In this document: positions 1 to 10,730 of the stretch, piece by piece
Layout: each line of letters starts with the position of its first letter
Position numbering within the stretch: position 1 is the stretch's first letter
NCBI GenBank assembly: GCA_028023455.1
Contig: JAQFVV010006546.1
Coordinates: forward strand, 310,001 to 374,000
Direction: 5' to 3'
Length of the DNA stretch: 64,000 nucleotides
Origin: Epiperipatus broadwayi
Taxonomy: Eukaryota > Onychophora > Udeonychophora > Euonychophora > Peripatidae
Made by a program: the position numbers and the translations under genes
The notes under the pieces: generated by a model
Told to the model about the DNA's origin: nothing
The model's input: only the letters and a program-made list of their open reading frames with translations
Databases searched by the model: none

Positions 1-112
1 ATTTGAAAAAAAATCCAAATTTACCTTGCACAGATTCAAATCCCAGTCATAAGCATGAATGACAGATGTGCAAACCACCATGACTTGCAACTTTTGTTAT
101 ATTAAAAGGGAG

Positions 113-122
113 ATGATAGATG

Positions 123-197
<75 letters not shown>

Positions 198-347
198 GAA
201 TAGATGGATGGATAGATAGATAGATAGATAAACAGACAAACAAACAAGCAGGAAAACAGATAGACAGACAGATAAATAGATAATAGATAGATGGATATAT
301 GGATAGGTGGATGGATGGATAGATAGCCATAAATAATATATGGATAA
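113..347. repeat. (GATA)n tetranucleotide microsatellite
   Basis: A long run of TAGA/GATA repeats is nearly perfect from about 117 to 195. It decays into GATG, ACAA and GACA variants up to about 340. Its repetitive translations on the minus strand (S-I-Y-L strings) are artefacts of the repeat. Confidence 0.97.
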
Positions 348-429
348 CTATTTTTTTAGTCTGCTTTATGAAGTAAATGATCAAATGATAATGATCACAT
401 TTCGACACCATCAAAACTCATTTATGTAT

Positions 430-2180
430 TAACACTTGACTGGAGAAATGATTAAAAATGTACCATTGTTTTTACAAAATCTTAGCCACTTTTTACTTAC
501 AGCATTATTATCTCAATCTTTTACTCTCTCTGTCTCTCTCTCACTCTTTCTCTTTTGTTGTACTATTTTTATATAAAAAAGATGCTTAATGTTCCTCTAG
601 TATTTTGCCATCATTATTGATATAAACTATATTATCTTGATTTATATAATCTTTTATAATTATAAAAGAATATATTCAGAACAGATATCACACTTAATTT
701 TGGGTTTCTTTAAAGGAAATCAAATAATTAATCATTGAGGAATTAGTTGATCAGTAATAGCTTCTGATGTTGTGCATTTAAATTACTGGTTGAATACATA
801 AGTTTTCTTTCAATTTATTTACTTTATCAGCTAAGAATCAATCCAGGAATCTTAAAATATTGAGTTTTCTCATGTTGATGCTGAGTAAAACATTTTAAAA
901 TAGTAAATAAACTACATTCTAATAATGATGTAGTTATAACATCTAATCACAATATTATAATAAAATCTAAAAGAAAACAAAAACTTTCATGCAAAAAATG
1001 AAATATTGAAAGATTAAAGGAAGTCATTAAAAAACCTCATGAAAGTCTTAGATTAGAGAATTATTTATATTGGCACAAAAATGGTATATTTTCAATGTCA
1101 ATGGGAGATACTTTAAATTAAAAAATAAATCAAGTAAAGGCATTAGAAAATGAAGACTAAAAAAGTAAAAAGAAACTATGGTGTTTTTTTTTCTTTCGTA
1201 TTATTTATTATTCCGATAATTTCAACTTGATCTAAAAGTGTCAAACTCTCTTGGAATATATTTTTGATATTATTTGATTTAGATAAACATTACTAATGAT
1301 TATTACTAATCATTTAGTCATTTAGTAGATGAAATATTAATATATCCTTTCTAATCCAGATATAAACTTTAAACCTGATTATAGATTAATATATCTGTTT
1401 TTTTAATTAAATGTAAATACATGACATATACTATAAATTTATGAACATATGCAGTAAATCAAATTATTACTCCTTTTTTTTAGATATTTTATCTAATTTA
1501 AATCATAATTACGTCTGGCAATAATTAATCCATTGCAATTTTCATCTTTAGTAAGCATAATTTTTCAAATTGTATGAAAGAGAATATTCCATCTGTTTTT
1601 TTATTAATTATATTTCACTTGGTTGTACATATCTGTTTGAAATTTTTAAATATATACTTTTTACACTATTATTAGAATAATAGTAGCAGATATATATTAT
1701 TTGCACAAATTTACAAAAAATAAAATAAAGCTAGACAAAATTTCTTGCTGAACGAATAGGATAAAGGATTTGAAATAGATTTGATTTGCTTATGAAAGAA
1801 TTAACCAATTTCATTAAAAAAATGTGATAAATTTAAATACTGATTGAAATTTCAGTAATTTGAATGGGATTATAGAATTTAGCTGATTTAATTATGATGT
1901 TATATAAAAGTTTTAGAAACTCTTTGTGGAATTATATACATATAATCCAAACCCTTTTGAATAGAGACTAGGATTTTTTTTTTCGACTCCCAATCAGACT
2001 TTTGATTATTTTCTCAGCTAGCTATTTTTAGCTAAAAAGTGAAACATGATTAAAAAACACTCGTTCTCATCATCTGATAATTCTGGTAAATAATGTCTCC
2101 TTTTCTGTTCTCTAAGAGAAACTGCGGGAGAAATATTTGTTCTGAACTAGATTATTTAGAAGCTACTTTATTATTATATT
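430..2180. other. No gene seen; AT-rich intronic or intergenic DNA
   Basis: There is no convincing reading frame, RNA gene or repeat here. A CT-rich patch lies near 520-555. If the receptor exon at 4724 belongs to a gene starting upstream, this stretch is part of its last intron. Confidence 0.5.
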
Positions 2181-2183
2181 TAA

Positions 2184-2184
2184 C

Positions 2185-2228
<44 letters not shown>
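2184..2228. repeat. (TA)n(TG)n dinucleotide microsatellite
   Basis: A TA run passes directly into a TG run. It abuts the first recognisable PLE1 sequence and may mark the 5' limit of that insertion. Confidence 0.9.
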
Positions 2229-2284
2229 AAACTTATTTTATTAAAAAGAAAATAACTACAGATATAGAGCTGGAGAATATTTCT

Positions 2285-3513
2285 ATGGAAGATAAGAAGA
2301 AATTAAATTATTTATTGAACAAACAATTATATGATATAAAAATTTCTAAGCAAGAATATAAATATAGAAGGATTACTAAAGAAATAAGACATATATGTAA
2401 AAATGAAAAAATAATATGTGAAGAGGATAATGGTAGTAGATTTGTTGTTTTATATTCTAAAGGATTATATAAATAGGGTAGAGTGTGAAATAAAAAAAGA
2501 AGGATATGAAAGATTATCAAAAGATCTTATTAACGTGATAAAAAATAAATATATAAAATTATTACAAAAAATGGAAGGGAAAAATTATTAATACAAATCA
2601 ATATAAATTTTTATATCCTTCTTCTTATGAAAACCCATATTTATTTACTAAGGTAAAAACTTTTAAAGAGAATAATCCATTGAGATTATTATTTAATTTT
2701 ACTGATTTTATTCTACAAAGATTTTGTAAGTATTTAAATAAGTGAATAGTAAACATTATTGGTTATGGGGTGAATAGTAAACATTATTGGTTATGGGAAG
2801 TTTTGCATTAAAAATACAAAGGCTATTATAAATAAGTTAAATATGATAAAACTGAATAGAAACCAAAGTATATTTGTAAAGGATATTGAGAAGTAGTATC
2901 CTAGCATTCCAAGAACAAAAAGTATAGAAATATTAAAACAGAAATTATATATGCATATTAATGATATAGAGGTAATTAATATTATAGAAGGTTTAATTTT
3001 AATACGTAATAGTTTGTATTTTAAATATAATAGTGAATTCTGGAGTATACATGAGGGATGGGTAATGGGGTGTGCCGTTAGCAGATTAAGTCATCAATAT
3101 TTATCAATGAAATGGAAATGAAAATTGTTAATAGTAGAATAGAAAATCAAGATACAATACATTACTTTAGATATGTTGATAATATATTAATAATTGATAA
3201 TAAAAAAGTTATAAAGAAAACTTATAATGAACTTAATAATAATATGGATAATATAAAATTTACAATTATAGAAATTGATGTTAAAATTAAGTATTTAGAT
3301 ATAGAGATATATGATAATAACATAATTACATTAAAACACTTCATAAAAAAAGATAGATTAAGGAAAATAATTTCTATGGATTCGCAACAGGCATGGATAC
3401 AAAAAATGGCAGTTATTAAAAATTTTAAAAATAAAAATGATAAATATAACACAGATAGGAAGATAGCTACTTTGCAAAAAGAGAAATTTATAAAATTATA
3501 TACTAGTTGCTGA
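2285..3513 (+). pseudogene. PLE1 reverse transcriptase, broken
   Basis: This is the RT part of a Penelope-like element, which copies its RNA into DNA at a nicked target. An N-terminal frame (2285-2476) resembles the start of PLE proteins. After several frame breaks, the middle (about 2870-3110) shows an F-V-K-D-I-E/Y-P-S-I-P segment and a G-W-V-M-G-C-A-V-S box. The latter corresponds to the usual QGxxMGxPLSP of PLE RTs. The catalytic box at 3172-3183 reads Y-V-D-N, where active enzymes have Y-V-D-D. Combined with the stops and frameshifts, this makes an active product very unlikely. The open stretch 3112-3513 covers the RT C-terminal palm and thumb. Confidence 0.8.
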
Positions 3514-3753
3514 TATAACCTAGAAGAATTAGAAATGTATTCTTTAATTATAAACAATACAATTTATGTAATAATAGTGAACCAGAAAATATAAAATGGG
3601 TAAAACTTTCATATGTTCCTAAAATTTATCATATATTATTAAAAAATAAAAACAAGGATTATATAAATAAAAATATTAAAATAGGATGGTCAAACAGTAA
3701 AAATCTGGATATATTAGTAGGGAATTATAAAATAAAAGATGATATAAAATATA

Positions 3754-4044
3754 AAAAGGGTATATAAAATTACTTGTGGGGTTTGCAATATGGTTTATTA
3801 TGGACATACAGCAAAACTATTAGAAGAAAGGGCTAAAGAACATAATAATGCTATTAATAGAAGAGAGGACAAATCTGCATTATATGTTCACTACTTAATA
3901 TATGGATATAGAATAGATTGTGTTAAGAATATAAGTCAATTAAATTATATTAAAGAAATTAATAGAAGGAAGATATATGAAACCAATTACATTAATTATA
4001 ACAGAAATAATTTTATAACATTTATAGAATGTCAATTAATTTAA
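3754..4044 (+). pseudogene. PLE1 GIY-YIG endonuclease domain
   Basis: This frame can be read from upstream of the ATG at 3790. It gives a V-Y-K-I-T-C start, a V-C-N pair, then Y-Y-G-H-T and L-E-E-R-A-K-E-H, which is the GIY-YIG fold of Penelope-like elements. The cysteine pair before the YYG and the later histidines fit the zinc-binding variant seen in PLEs. In those elements the domain nicks target DNA to prime reverse transcription. The C-terminal H-Y-L-I-Y-G to R-R-K-I-Y-E-T segment recurs on the minus strand at 24544-24726, showing a second copy of the same lineage. It lies downstream of the broken RT. Confidence 0.82.
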
Positions 4045-4404
4045 CTAATAATTGAATAATGAAAAATGAATGGATGGTTATATAATATGTGTTATTATAA
4101 AGATATTAAAGCATAAATTATAGGTTTGTGTTAATTTTATATAGAGCTGGTAGATGTCACTATGTAGGCAATATAGGTTATTTTTGTAGTTAATACATAT
4201 TGAAAATAGCAAAACTTAAAAAAATTGCTGAATAGAACTTTTATATGTTATAATTATATGACTATATTACAGATATTGTCATATATTATTTTGTTGTTAG
4301 ATAAAGATATTTATATTCTGTATAATATTTGGGATTTACTTATAAATAAATATTAGAAAATACAGTAATTAAAATTTGTTAAAAAGAACAAAAAATATAA
4401 ACAT

Positions 4405-4451
4405 CACTTAGGAGCGCTTTCAACTACACTTGTAGTCTTTATCAACTAAAA
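4405..4451 (-). ncRNA. Hammerhead-like core, PLE1 tail, inverted copy
   Basis: On the minus strand the order is UUUAG, UUGAUAA, one extra purine, GACUAC/GUAGUU as stem II around an AAGU loop, then GAAA, a two-base stem III, CUC and CUAAG. UUUAG pairs with CUAAG to close stem I across the expected cleavage site. The catalytic core differs from CUGANGA at two bases, so activity is doubtful. The fold is hand-made. The stem II bases covary with the PLE2 tails. Confidence 0.5.
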
Positions 4452-4483
4452 CTTTGAAAGATCAACTTTCCCATAATTCCATA

Positions 4484-4527
4484 TTAATTGACAAAAACTA
4501 CAAGGGTAGTTGAAAGTACTCCTAGTG
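4484..4527 (+). ncRNA. Hammerhead-like core, PLE1 tail, sense copy
   Basis: This has the same orientation as the PLE1 coding parts. The core reads UUGACAA, stem II is AACUAC/GUAGUU around AAGG, then GAAA and a short stem III ending in CUC before CUAG. The first base and G8 of the core are substituted, so this is probably an inactive relic. Confidence 0.45.
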
Positions 4528-4723
4528 ACGTTTATATTTTTTGTTCTTTGTAACAAATTTTAATTACTGTATTTTCTAATATTTATTTATAAGTTTATGT
4601 ATATTATTTTAAAGAAATACAGTGATCGATTTGTAGTATATATATACATGTGCGTGTATATGTATTATTTAACGACAGGAAAGTTTTTATTCTAATTAAA
4701 TTATTTTACTGTACTTCTTTTAG

Positions 4724-4965
4724 AGTCAAGAGCTTTACGGGATGCAATACAAATTGAGATGCTTCAAGATCAAGCTCAAGTAATGCTAAGTGAATACACA
4801 TTATCACAACATCCACCATCAAAAGTGCGATTTGGTAAACTACTTTTATTACTGCCTTCGGTACGAAGTGTTGGCGCAAGATCAATAGAAGAACTTTTTT
4901 TTAGGCGGACAATAGGCAGTATTCCTATTGAGCGTTTGTTATGTGATATGTTTAAATCAAGTTGA
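4724..4965 (+). CDS. NR2E-type nuclear receptor, terminal coding exon
   Basis: This exon encodes the end of a ligand-binding domain of a nuclear receptor, a DNA-binding transcription factor acting in the nucleus. A 3' splice site (pyrimidine-rich tract ending TTTTAG at 4723) precedes it. The frame opens with S-R-A-L-R-D-A and L-Q-D-Q-A-Q-V-M-L (helix 9 region). It continues with [10 protein letters not shown] (helix 10/11), I-E-E-L-F-F-R and the AF-2 core [10 protein letters not shown], then TGA at 4963-4965. The [10 protein letters not shown] and L-L-C-D-M-F pattern is that of subfamily NR2E (TLX, PNR/NR2E3, fax-1, dsf). I cannot separate these members from this exon alone. The intron is phase 1, with two exon bases completing the first codon. 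No other exon of the gene is visible in the 4.7 kb upstream, so the last intron runs off the window. Confidence 0.9.
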
Positions 4966-7900
4966 ATTATGTTATATATTTGTAGTATATTTTTATCACT
5001 ATAAATAATACAAATGTAAATTTAAATTTATATTTAAGGTATATTTTTTAAAAATTAATTTTTATTTATGCTTGTATGATGAGAATTTTTTTTAAAAAAA
5101 TTTTTCCACATCACACACACAATAATTGGAATTCCTTGTAAAACTAAACTAGTTTTAAAATCCCAGATTTTAGTCATTATGGAAAAAGTTAAAATAAAAA
5201 AATTATATAACAACAGATTCATAAAAATTAAAGCGGCATATATAAAAATGTAAAAGTCATATATATATATATAGTGTTTATGTATCTATACATAAATTAA
5301 AATATTAAGGAGAATACTAAAAATCGTATTTAAACCAAATGATTCATATACGTAAATTTTCTAAATAGACAAACAAATTATAGTAGCAATTTTTATTATT
5401 AACAAAGTCAAAGCTGAATAGGGAATACAAGTACCAAAATCTTTCAGTTACACGAATGATTGTTAGCAATTACTTAGCTGAAATGTAGAGCTTGAAAAAC
5501 TAAGTCAAGACATTTGTTTTTTCACCGTAAATAAATAACTTTTCTACATTTAAAGATGGGATTTAAAAATTTTAAAAATGTAAAATTTATTTTATTAACT
5601 TTTTAATGAGATTTTTCTAATGGGTAGTTGGTGCCCAGTAAAAAACTACTCTTGGCGATTCTTAAAATAAAAAATAATAATTAAATGTTTTCTTGTTAGG
5701 GAGCACTTAAGTCTTAAGAGCACCAATAATATACAAAGGTGGAAATCCATGGACCTTAGGCTTTAGAGTCTCCATTCTGCTGCTGCACTAATTAGGGATT
5801 CTTAAAATTATGAATAATAATACCAGAATAAATTTGCAGTCGTTTCTCAACGTTATTTTTTTATTATCTTTTATCTTTTTAGCCCTAAATGCAAAAAAAA
5901 AAAAAACATTCCCAATTAGCAAGTTCTTACTGCTTTTATTGTCTATTACTTTGCATTTTTAAGTAATATTTATTTTTTAACATTTTTCAAAAACAAACTC
6001 ATTTCAAACATTATAATTTTCTGTTTTTCTTTTTACACAATTGGAGGACTATCTGTAGCATTATATCATTCTCACTTCTAAGAGTGCATTTTAGTACTCT
6101 GATCATATAGCAGACTCAAGCGCTAAAAGTTCATTGACTGAGACTCAATCAGTAACTTTTGGTGCTCTTGAATATCACAGCATTTTCAAGGACTAATCTT
6201 AATCATTTGGTTGTTTAATTACTTTTAACTATTTATTTTTAGCAAAAAAGTTTTTAATTTGATTTTGTCAGCCTTATTAAAGAGTATGTTTCCTTTATTT
6301 AGTTATTGAAGATTTTCCTTATAAAGAGGATATGTTCAGTTGATCAAAATTTTATTATTGCACATTACCAAATAAATATCAGTTCTATTGACATTCATTA
6401 CAGCATTTTAGTTATTATTTTATTGCCAACAATTGAAAAAAATCATGTTGAGTAGTGGCGAAAACGACTATCTTCTACATATTTTTAGATATTAAAGTCA
6501 TTGTTTTATTCTTTTTCTTCCAGACTCTGAATTACCAACAATATTAACAAATATATGCTTATAAACATCAGAACTACCAATAGATGAATGCATTTTATTT
6601 TTGATTCTTTGTCAATATTTACTGCTTTTAAGTCATAGCCTGGGGGAGGGTGATTTACTCCCTTTGTTTACATATACATTGAGCTATGTTTAATTTAAAG
6701 TTTAAAATATACTTTATATTCTTCAAGTTTATAATTTATTGTGATTTCCCACTTTAATATTAAATTGCATGCAACACGTTTTTTATTGCTCCTGAATTGT
6801 TCTCTTTTATTTGATTTGTTCAAAGTTAAAATTTTGTTGTTATTATTGTCGTTTTGAATTTATTGATTACATTAAGTAATTTTCCTTTTTTTTTTGTTTA
6901 CCTTATTTTTAATAAGTTGTTAAATTTTGTCAGTCCATAGATTAACCATACCATTTGAGAAATTAAGATCTAATGAGAATTAGGATCATACCAGTTGGTA
7001 AATAATTCATAATTCATTGATGTGCTTAGAACTTATACAGTTGCTTTTCACTGTCTTTTTACTGTGGTATTATGCTATTAAGAACTTTTCCTCCACCCCC
7101 ACTGTTATCCTACAATGGGTCTATCACCAATATAAGCACTTCTGATCTGCTATTGCAGTATCTCTTTTATTATAGTTCCTCTCCCATGAAGATATTTTCA
7201 GTTAGAGAGATTTTGACAATTTTATTAATGTTGCAAGAATAGCTCTTAGAAGTTTTACATTAAACCATCAAAACATCACAAATCTTCCTGCATTCACTGA
7301 TTATGAAAGCTTGCACTTGGTGACAGTACTATATGGAGAGTTTTCTATAGTTATTAAGTTTTACATTATAAAAACTCTTCCTCTTTTTTTCTCTCTGTCA
7401 TTTTTTCCTCACTTCCTCTCTCTTTAATTAACATATATACAAAGAGAAAAATAGTATCAAGAGAAATTACGTATATATATATATATATATATATCAAACC
7501 TTTTACATTTTCAGTGCAATGTACTTAAAAATGCCTATTATTAAATTATGAAATATTTATCAGTATAAAATATCATTGATTAACAATTATACAGATAAAC
7601 TTCCCATTAGATGAGCAAAGATTTGAAACATCTGAATATTCCCAAGAAAAAAAGACTGCCCCATTGTAATCTACATGATATTTAATTATCAATCCATTAG
7701 TGTTCATATTTCATAATATTTGAGGATACTCTAAATGCCTTATCAAACCTAATAGAAAAAAGTATATTACAAACATGACTATATGTAATAAATTGATTAT
7801 GGCCTATTAATCAACTTTTATATATAATTATGAACTTTTCATTTTTATACTTTGTAAAAATTCCAAATTTATAAAAGCAAGAGCAGATTTCATTGAGATT

Positions 7901-8046
7901 TAGTGCATTTGTAGATTGACCAAACTAAAAGCTACAAATTTTTGGATTGATTCTTAGCTAAATGAAATAAAAAAAAACATGTTTGATGAATTTTCCTATT
8001 ACACCCTAACATGAGCAACTAATCATATATATATATACAAACAAAT
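4966..8046. other. Receptor 3' UTR followed by featureless DNA
   Basis: The first possible polyadenylation signal after the receptor stop is AATAAA at 5193-5198. Beyond it I see no gene. A hairpin of about 27 bases per arm lies at 6116-6142/6144-6171, and a TA microsatellite at 7471-7494. Confidence 0.45.
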
Positions 8047-8076
8047 AATTTAACGGTAAAAAATATATTTTAAATT

Positions 8077-8122
8077 CTTTAGTAACGCTTTCAATTACAT
8101 AGTAATTCTTGTCAGCTTTAAA
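8077..8122 (-). ncRNA. Hammerhead-like core, PLE2a tail
   Basis: On the minus strand the core reads CUGACAA, followed by one purine and the stem II AAUUAC/GUAAUU around UAU. Then come GAAA and G-CG-U, closing a minimal stem III before the UA cleavage site and CUAAAG. The G8 position of CUGANGA is A, so this copy is probably inactive. It aligns base for base with the intact core at 10655. Confidence 0.5.
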
Positions 8123-8212
8123 TGAATTTCAAATTTTAATGTTACGTAAATTTCCATAAGTTGTGTATGGTCATATTTGCAAACTTGCCTATTAATAGTA
8201 TTATCTTTATAT

Positions 8213-9180
8213 TTATCTATTAAAATTGCCTCTTAATTTTGCTCTTTTTATGATTCCTTTTTCCATTAATATTTTTATTTCATTAATATTAAGTGTAAAC
8301 CTATAATTACAAGACTTTTTCTGGTCAAAGAATACTGAAGCTGTATTAAATTGATTATTTACACTATTTTTAATCTGATTATATAATAACTGATGCTCCT
8401 TTAATCTTTTTTTCACAGAACATCTCAATTCCCCAATGTATAATTTTTTACACCAACATGAAATCTGATAAATTATATTACATCTTTGCATTTTAGGAAT
8501 TATATTCTTAGAATTATTAATCAATTGACTAACATTCAGAAAAACAAAAAAAGGAAATATTATACTTTTCTTTAAATATATTCTTAATTAATTTAGATTG
8601 CATGTTATTTACAAATGGCATAGATACCCATTTTTTATTATCTAAGGTAACATTGCAAACCCTCTTCTTATTATTAAATGAATTTACTGTACATAAAATT
8701 TGGTTTTTATCATAACCAACCTTTAAAAGTTCATTAGCAAAAAGTTCTGTATTTAAAATTTTATCACTCCTATATTTACACAATTTAACATTGCGATGCA
8801 GAAATGATTTCAGACTTACCATTTTATGTATCATTGGAACACATGATTTAAAATGAATATATCCTCTTTTTCCAATAGATTTAAAAATTAATTTATAATT
8901 TAAATCAGTAGCATCTCTATATATTTGTAAATCCAAAAATTTTATTTTTCCATTTTGTTCATTCTCAATAGTTCATTTTAAATTATTTAAATTATTCAGT
9001 TTATATAAAGAACATGATAATGTCTTGAGGATCACAAACAAAAACATCATCAACATATCTAGTATAAATTTTAATACTTTAAAAGTTATAAGAATTAAAT
9101 ATAATATCTTCATATTTTGATAATGTAAAATTACAAATTTTTGTAAATTTATAAATATTTTAAAAAAGGCTAAAAGTTGT
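8213..9180 (-). pseudogene. PLE2a RT C-terminus and GIY-YIG endonuclease, broken
   Basis: Reading leftward there is R-Y-V-D-D-V-F-V-C (RT catalytic box, about 9045-9075), then F-L-D-L-Q-I-Y-R-D, which is the usual post-catalytic F-L-D motif, in the open frame 8936-8529. Next comes an interruption, and then the frame 8524-8213 with N-I-I-Y-Q-I-S-C and L-Y-I-G-E of the GIY-YIG endonuclease followed by K-R-L-K-E-H. A frameshift just after the YVDD box and the break near 8527 prevent a full protein. This copy keeps the original F-L-D segment that is garbled in the plus-strand copy. Confidence 0.85.
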
Positions 9181-9183
9181 TCT

Positions 9184-10635
9184 ATGAATAGTTGTAAGTA
9201 CTATAATATATATCCATCTACAGCTATATATCCAAGAATATTTGCTAATATTAAACATCAAAAAGTAGGGAATCCTCTCAGATTGATGATAGATTTTGGT
9301 GGATCATTTATGTATAAAACAGCTAAATATATTGGTAAATTGTTACAAGATATGCTGGGCTTTGGAAGATATACAGCTGCATCTTCTTATGAATTTGAAG
9401 ATAGGATTAAAAATTTAAAAATAAATGACAATGATTTGTTGGCTTCATTGGATATAATAGAATTATATGGATCAAATGATCATCTTGAATCTATAAGTTT
9501 AATTAAAATTGCACTAATTAATATATCTGTAAATAAAAATTTGATAGTTTTTATTATTGAATCACTAAAATTTATAAGTGATAATATTATTGCAACATAT
9601 AATAATAAATTTTATAAAATGGGTAAAGGATGGCCAATGGGATTACCTATGGTTGCACAAATTTGTAATTTTTCACTATCAAAATATGAAGGTATTATAT
9701 TTAATTTTTATAACTTTGAAAGTATTAAAATATATACTAGATATGTTGATGATGTTTTTGTTTGTGGTTCTCAAGACATTATTGATGTTTTCTTATATAA
9801 ACTGAATAATTTAAATAATTCAAAATGGACTATTGAGAATGAACAAAATGGAAAAATAAAATTTTGGATTTACAAATATATAGAGATGCTAATTTTTAAA
9901 CCTATTGGAGAAAGTGGATATATTCATTTTAAATCACGTGTTCCAATGATACATAAAATGGCAATTCTGAAATCATTTTTGCATTGCAATGATAAATTAT
10001 GTAAATATAGGAGTGATAAAATTTTAAATACAGAACTTTTTGCTAATGAACTTTTAAAGGTTGATTATGATAAAAACCAAATTTTAAGTACAATAAATTC
10101 ATTTAATAAGAAGAGGGTTTGCAATGTTACCTTAGATAATAAAAAATGGGTATTTATGCCATTTATAAATAACATGCAGTCTAAATTAATTAAGAATATA
10201 TTTAAAGAAAAGTATAATATTTCATTTTGTGTTCCTCCGAATGTTAATCGATTGATTAATAATTCTAAGAATATAATTTCTAAAATGCAAAGAAGTAATA
10301 TAATTTATCAGATTTCATGTGGATATAATAAAATATATATTGGAGAATCAAGATGTTCTGTGGAAAAAAGATTAAAGGAGCATCAGTTATTATGTAATCA
10401 GATTAAAAATAGTGTAAATAGTCAATTTAATACAGCTTCAGTATTTTTTGACCATGAAAAGTCTTGTAATTATAGGTTTACATTTAATAGTAATCAAATA
10501 AAAATATTAATGGAAAAAAGAAAACAAAAAAAGAGGAAAATTAAAGAGATAATATTAATTGATAAATATAAGAATGCTGTTATTAATAGGCAAGTTGCAA
10601 ATACAGCCATACACAGCTTATGGAAATTTATGTAA
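9184..10635 (+). CDS. PLE2 reverse transcriptase-GIY-YIG endonuclease
   Basis: This 483-codon frame encodes the main part of a Penelope-like polyprotein. Residues about 20-105 hold the RT fingers (P-L-R-L-M-I-D and L-A-S-L-D-I, the first catalytic aspartate region). The K-G-W-P-M-G-L-P box is near residue 148. The catalytic R-Y-V-D-D-V-F is at 9739-9762. From about residue 370 follow I-I-Y-Q-I-S-C, I-Y-I-G-E-S and E-K-R-L-K-E-H of the GIY-YIG nuclease. PLE proteins are usually longer, so the N-terminus is lost and the ATG at 9184 is only the first in frame. Compared with the minus-strand copy, a 1-base and a 20-base deletion near 9870-9895 turn F-L-D-L-Q-I-Y into F-W-I-Y-K-Y. The two together restore the frame, so a key post-catalytic motif is scrambled although the frame stays open. 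Confidence 0.88.
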   Translation: MNSCKYYNIYPSTAIYPRIFANIKHQKVGNPLRLMIDFGGSFMYKTAKYIGKLLQDMLGFGRYTAASSYEFEDRIKNLKINDNDLLASLDIIELYGSNDHLESISLIKIALINISVNKNLIVFIIESLKFISDNIIATYNNKFYKMGKGWPMGLPMVAQICNFSLSKYEGIIFNFYNFESIKIYTRYVDDVFVCGSQDIIDVFLYKLNNLNNSKWTIENEQNGKIKFWIYKYIEMLIFKPIGESGYIHFKSRVPMIHKMAILKSFLHCNDKLCKYRSDKILNTELFANELLKVDYDKNQILSTINSFNKKRVCNVTLDNKKWVFMPFINNMQSKLIKNIFKEKYNISFCVPPNVNRLINNSKNIISKMQRSNIIYQISCGYNKIYIGESRCSVEKRLKEHQLLCNQIKNSVNSQFNTASVFFDHEKSCNYRFTFNSNQIKILMEKRKQKKRKIKEIILIDKYKNAVINRQVANTAIHSLWKFM

Positions 10636-10654
10636 CATTAAGATTTGAAATTCA

Positions 10655-10700
10655 TTTAAAGCTGATGAGGATTACTATGTAATTGAAAGCACTACTAAAG
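10655..10700 (+). ncRNA. Hammerhead-like ribozyme core, PLE2b tail
   Basis: A perfect CUGAUGA (10662-10668) is followed by one G, then stem II GAUUAC/GUAAUU with a UAU loop, then GAAA (10685-10688). A two-base stem III and the UA cleavage triplet (CUA, ending 10694) follow. CUAAAG can pair back to UUUAAAG upstream with a two-base bulge to form stem I. All catalytic core bases are present. The extra purine between the core and stem II is unusual but is shared with the PLE1 tails. Confidence 0.55.
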
Positions 10701-10730
10701 AATTTAAAATATATTTTTTACTGTTAAATT

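Larger units (their letters stand above)
2240..4596 (+). mobile_element. PLE1, decayed Penelope-like retroelement
   Basis: The order of parts is typical of Penelope-like elements: an N-terminal region (from 2285), a reverse transcriptase with a YVDx box, then a GIY-YIG endonuclease, then a tail. Several frame breaks make it a dead copy. A 29-base stretch is tandemly duplicated at about 2742-2798. The tail ends in an inverted repeat (4336-4596) holding two hammerhead-like cores in opposite orientation. The element lies about 130 bases upstream of the terminal nuclear-receptor exon, so it is probably an intronic insertion. The 5' boundary is uncertain. Confidence 0.8.
4336..4596. repeat. Inverted repeat at the PLE1 tail
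   Basis: Two arms of about 100 bases (4336-4436 and 4496-4596) are near-perfect reverse complements around a spacer of about 60 bases. The outer part matches over the segment that includes ATATTTATTTATAAG at the right end. The arms carry the hammerhead-like cores described separately. Inverted tails fit two PLE ends in opposite orientation. Confidence 0.9.
8047..9183 (-). mobile_element. PLE2 copy a, 5'-truncated Penelope-like element
   Basis: This copy runs leftward from about 9183 to its tail at 8047. It is a close relative of the plus-strand copy that starts at 9184, and the two meet head to head. It begins inside the RT domain (an S-K-Y-E stretch just before the YVDD box) and keeps the GIY-YIG domain and the conserved tail. 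Frameshifts are present near the YVDD box. Confidence 0.88.
9184..10730 (+). mobile_element. PLE2 copy b, nearly intact Penelope-like element
   Basis: This copy runs rightward from the head-to-head junction at about 9184 to the shared tail end at 10730 (CTGTTAAATT). It has one long RT/GIY-YIG frame and a 3' tail of about 95 bases containing a hammerhead-like core. The 5' part upstream of the RT finger domain is missing. The inverted arrangement of two copies is common for PLE insertions. Confidence 0.9.

Noticed and set aside
47-414. S-I-Y-L repeat frames on the minus strand
   Set aside because: Artefacts of the GATA repeat.
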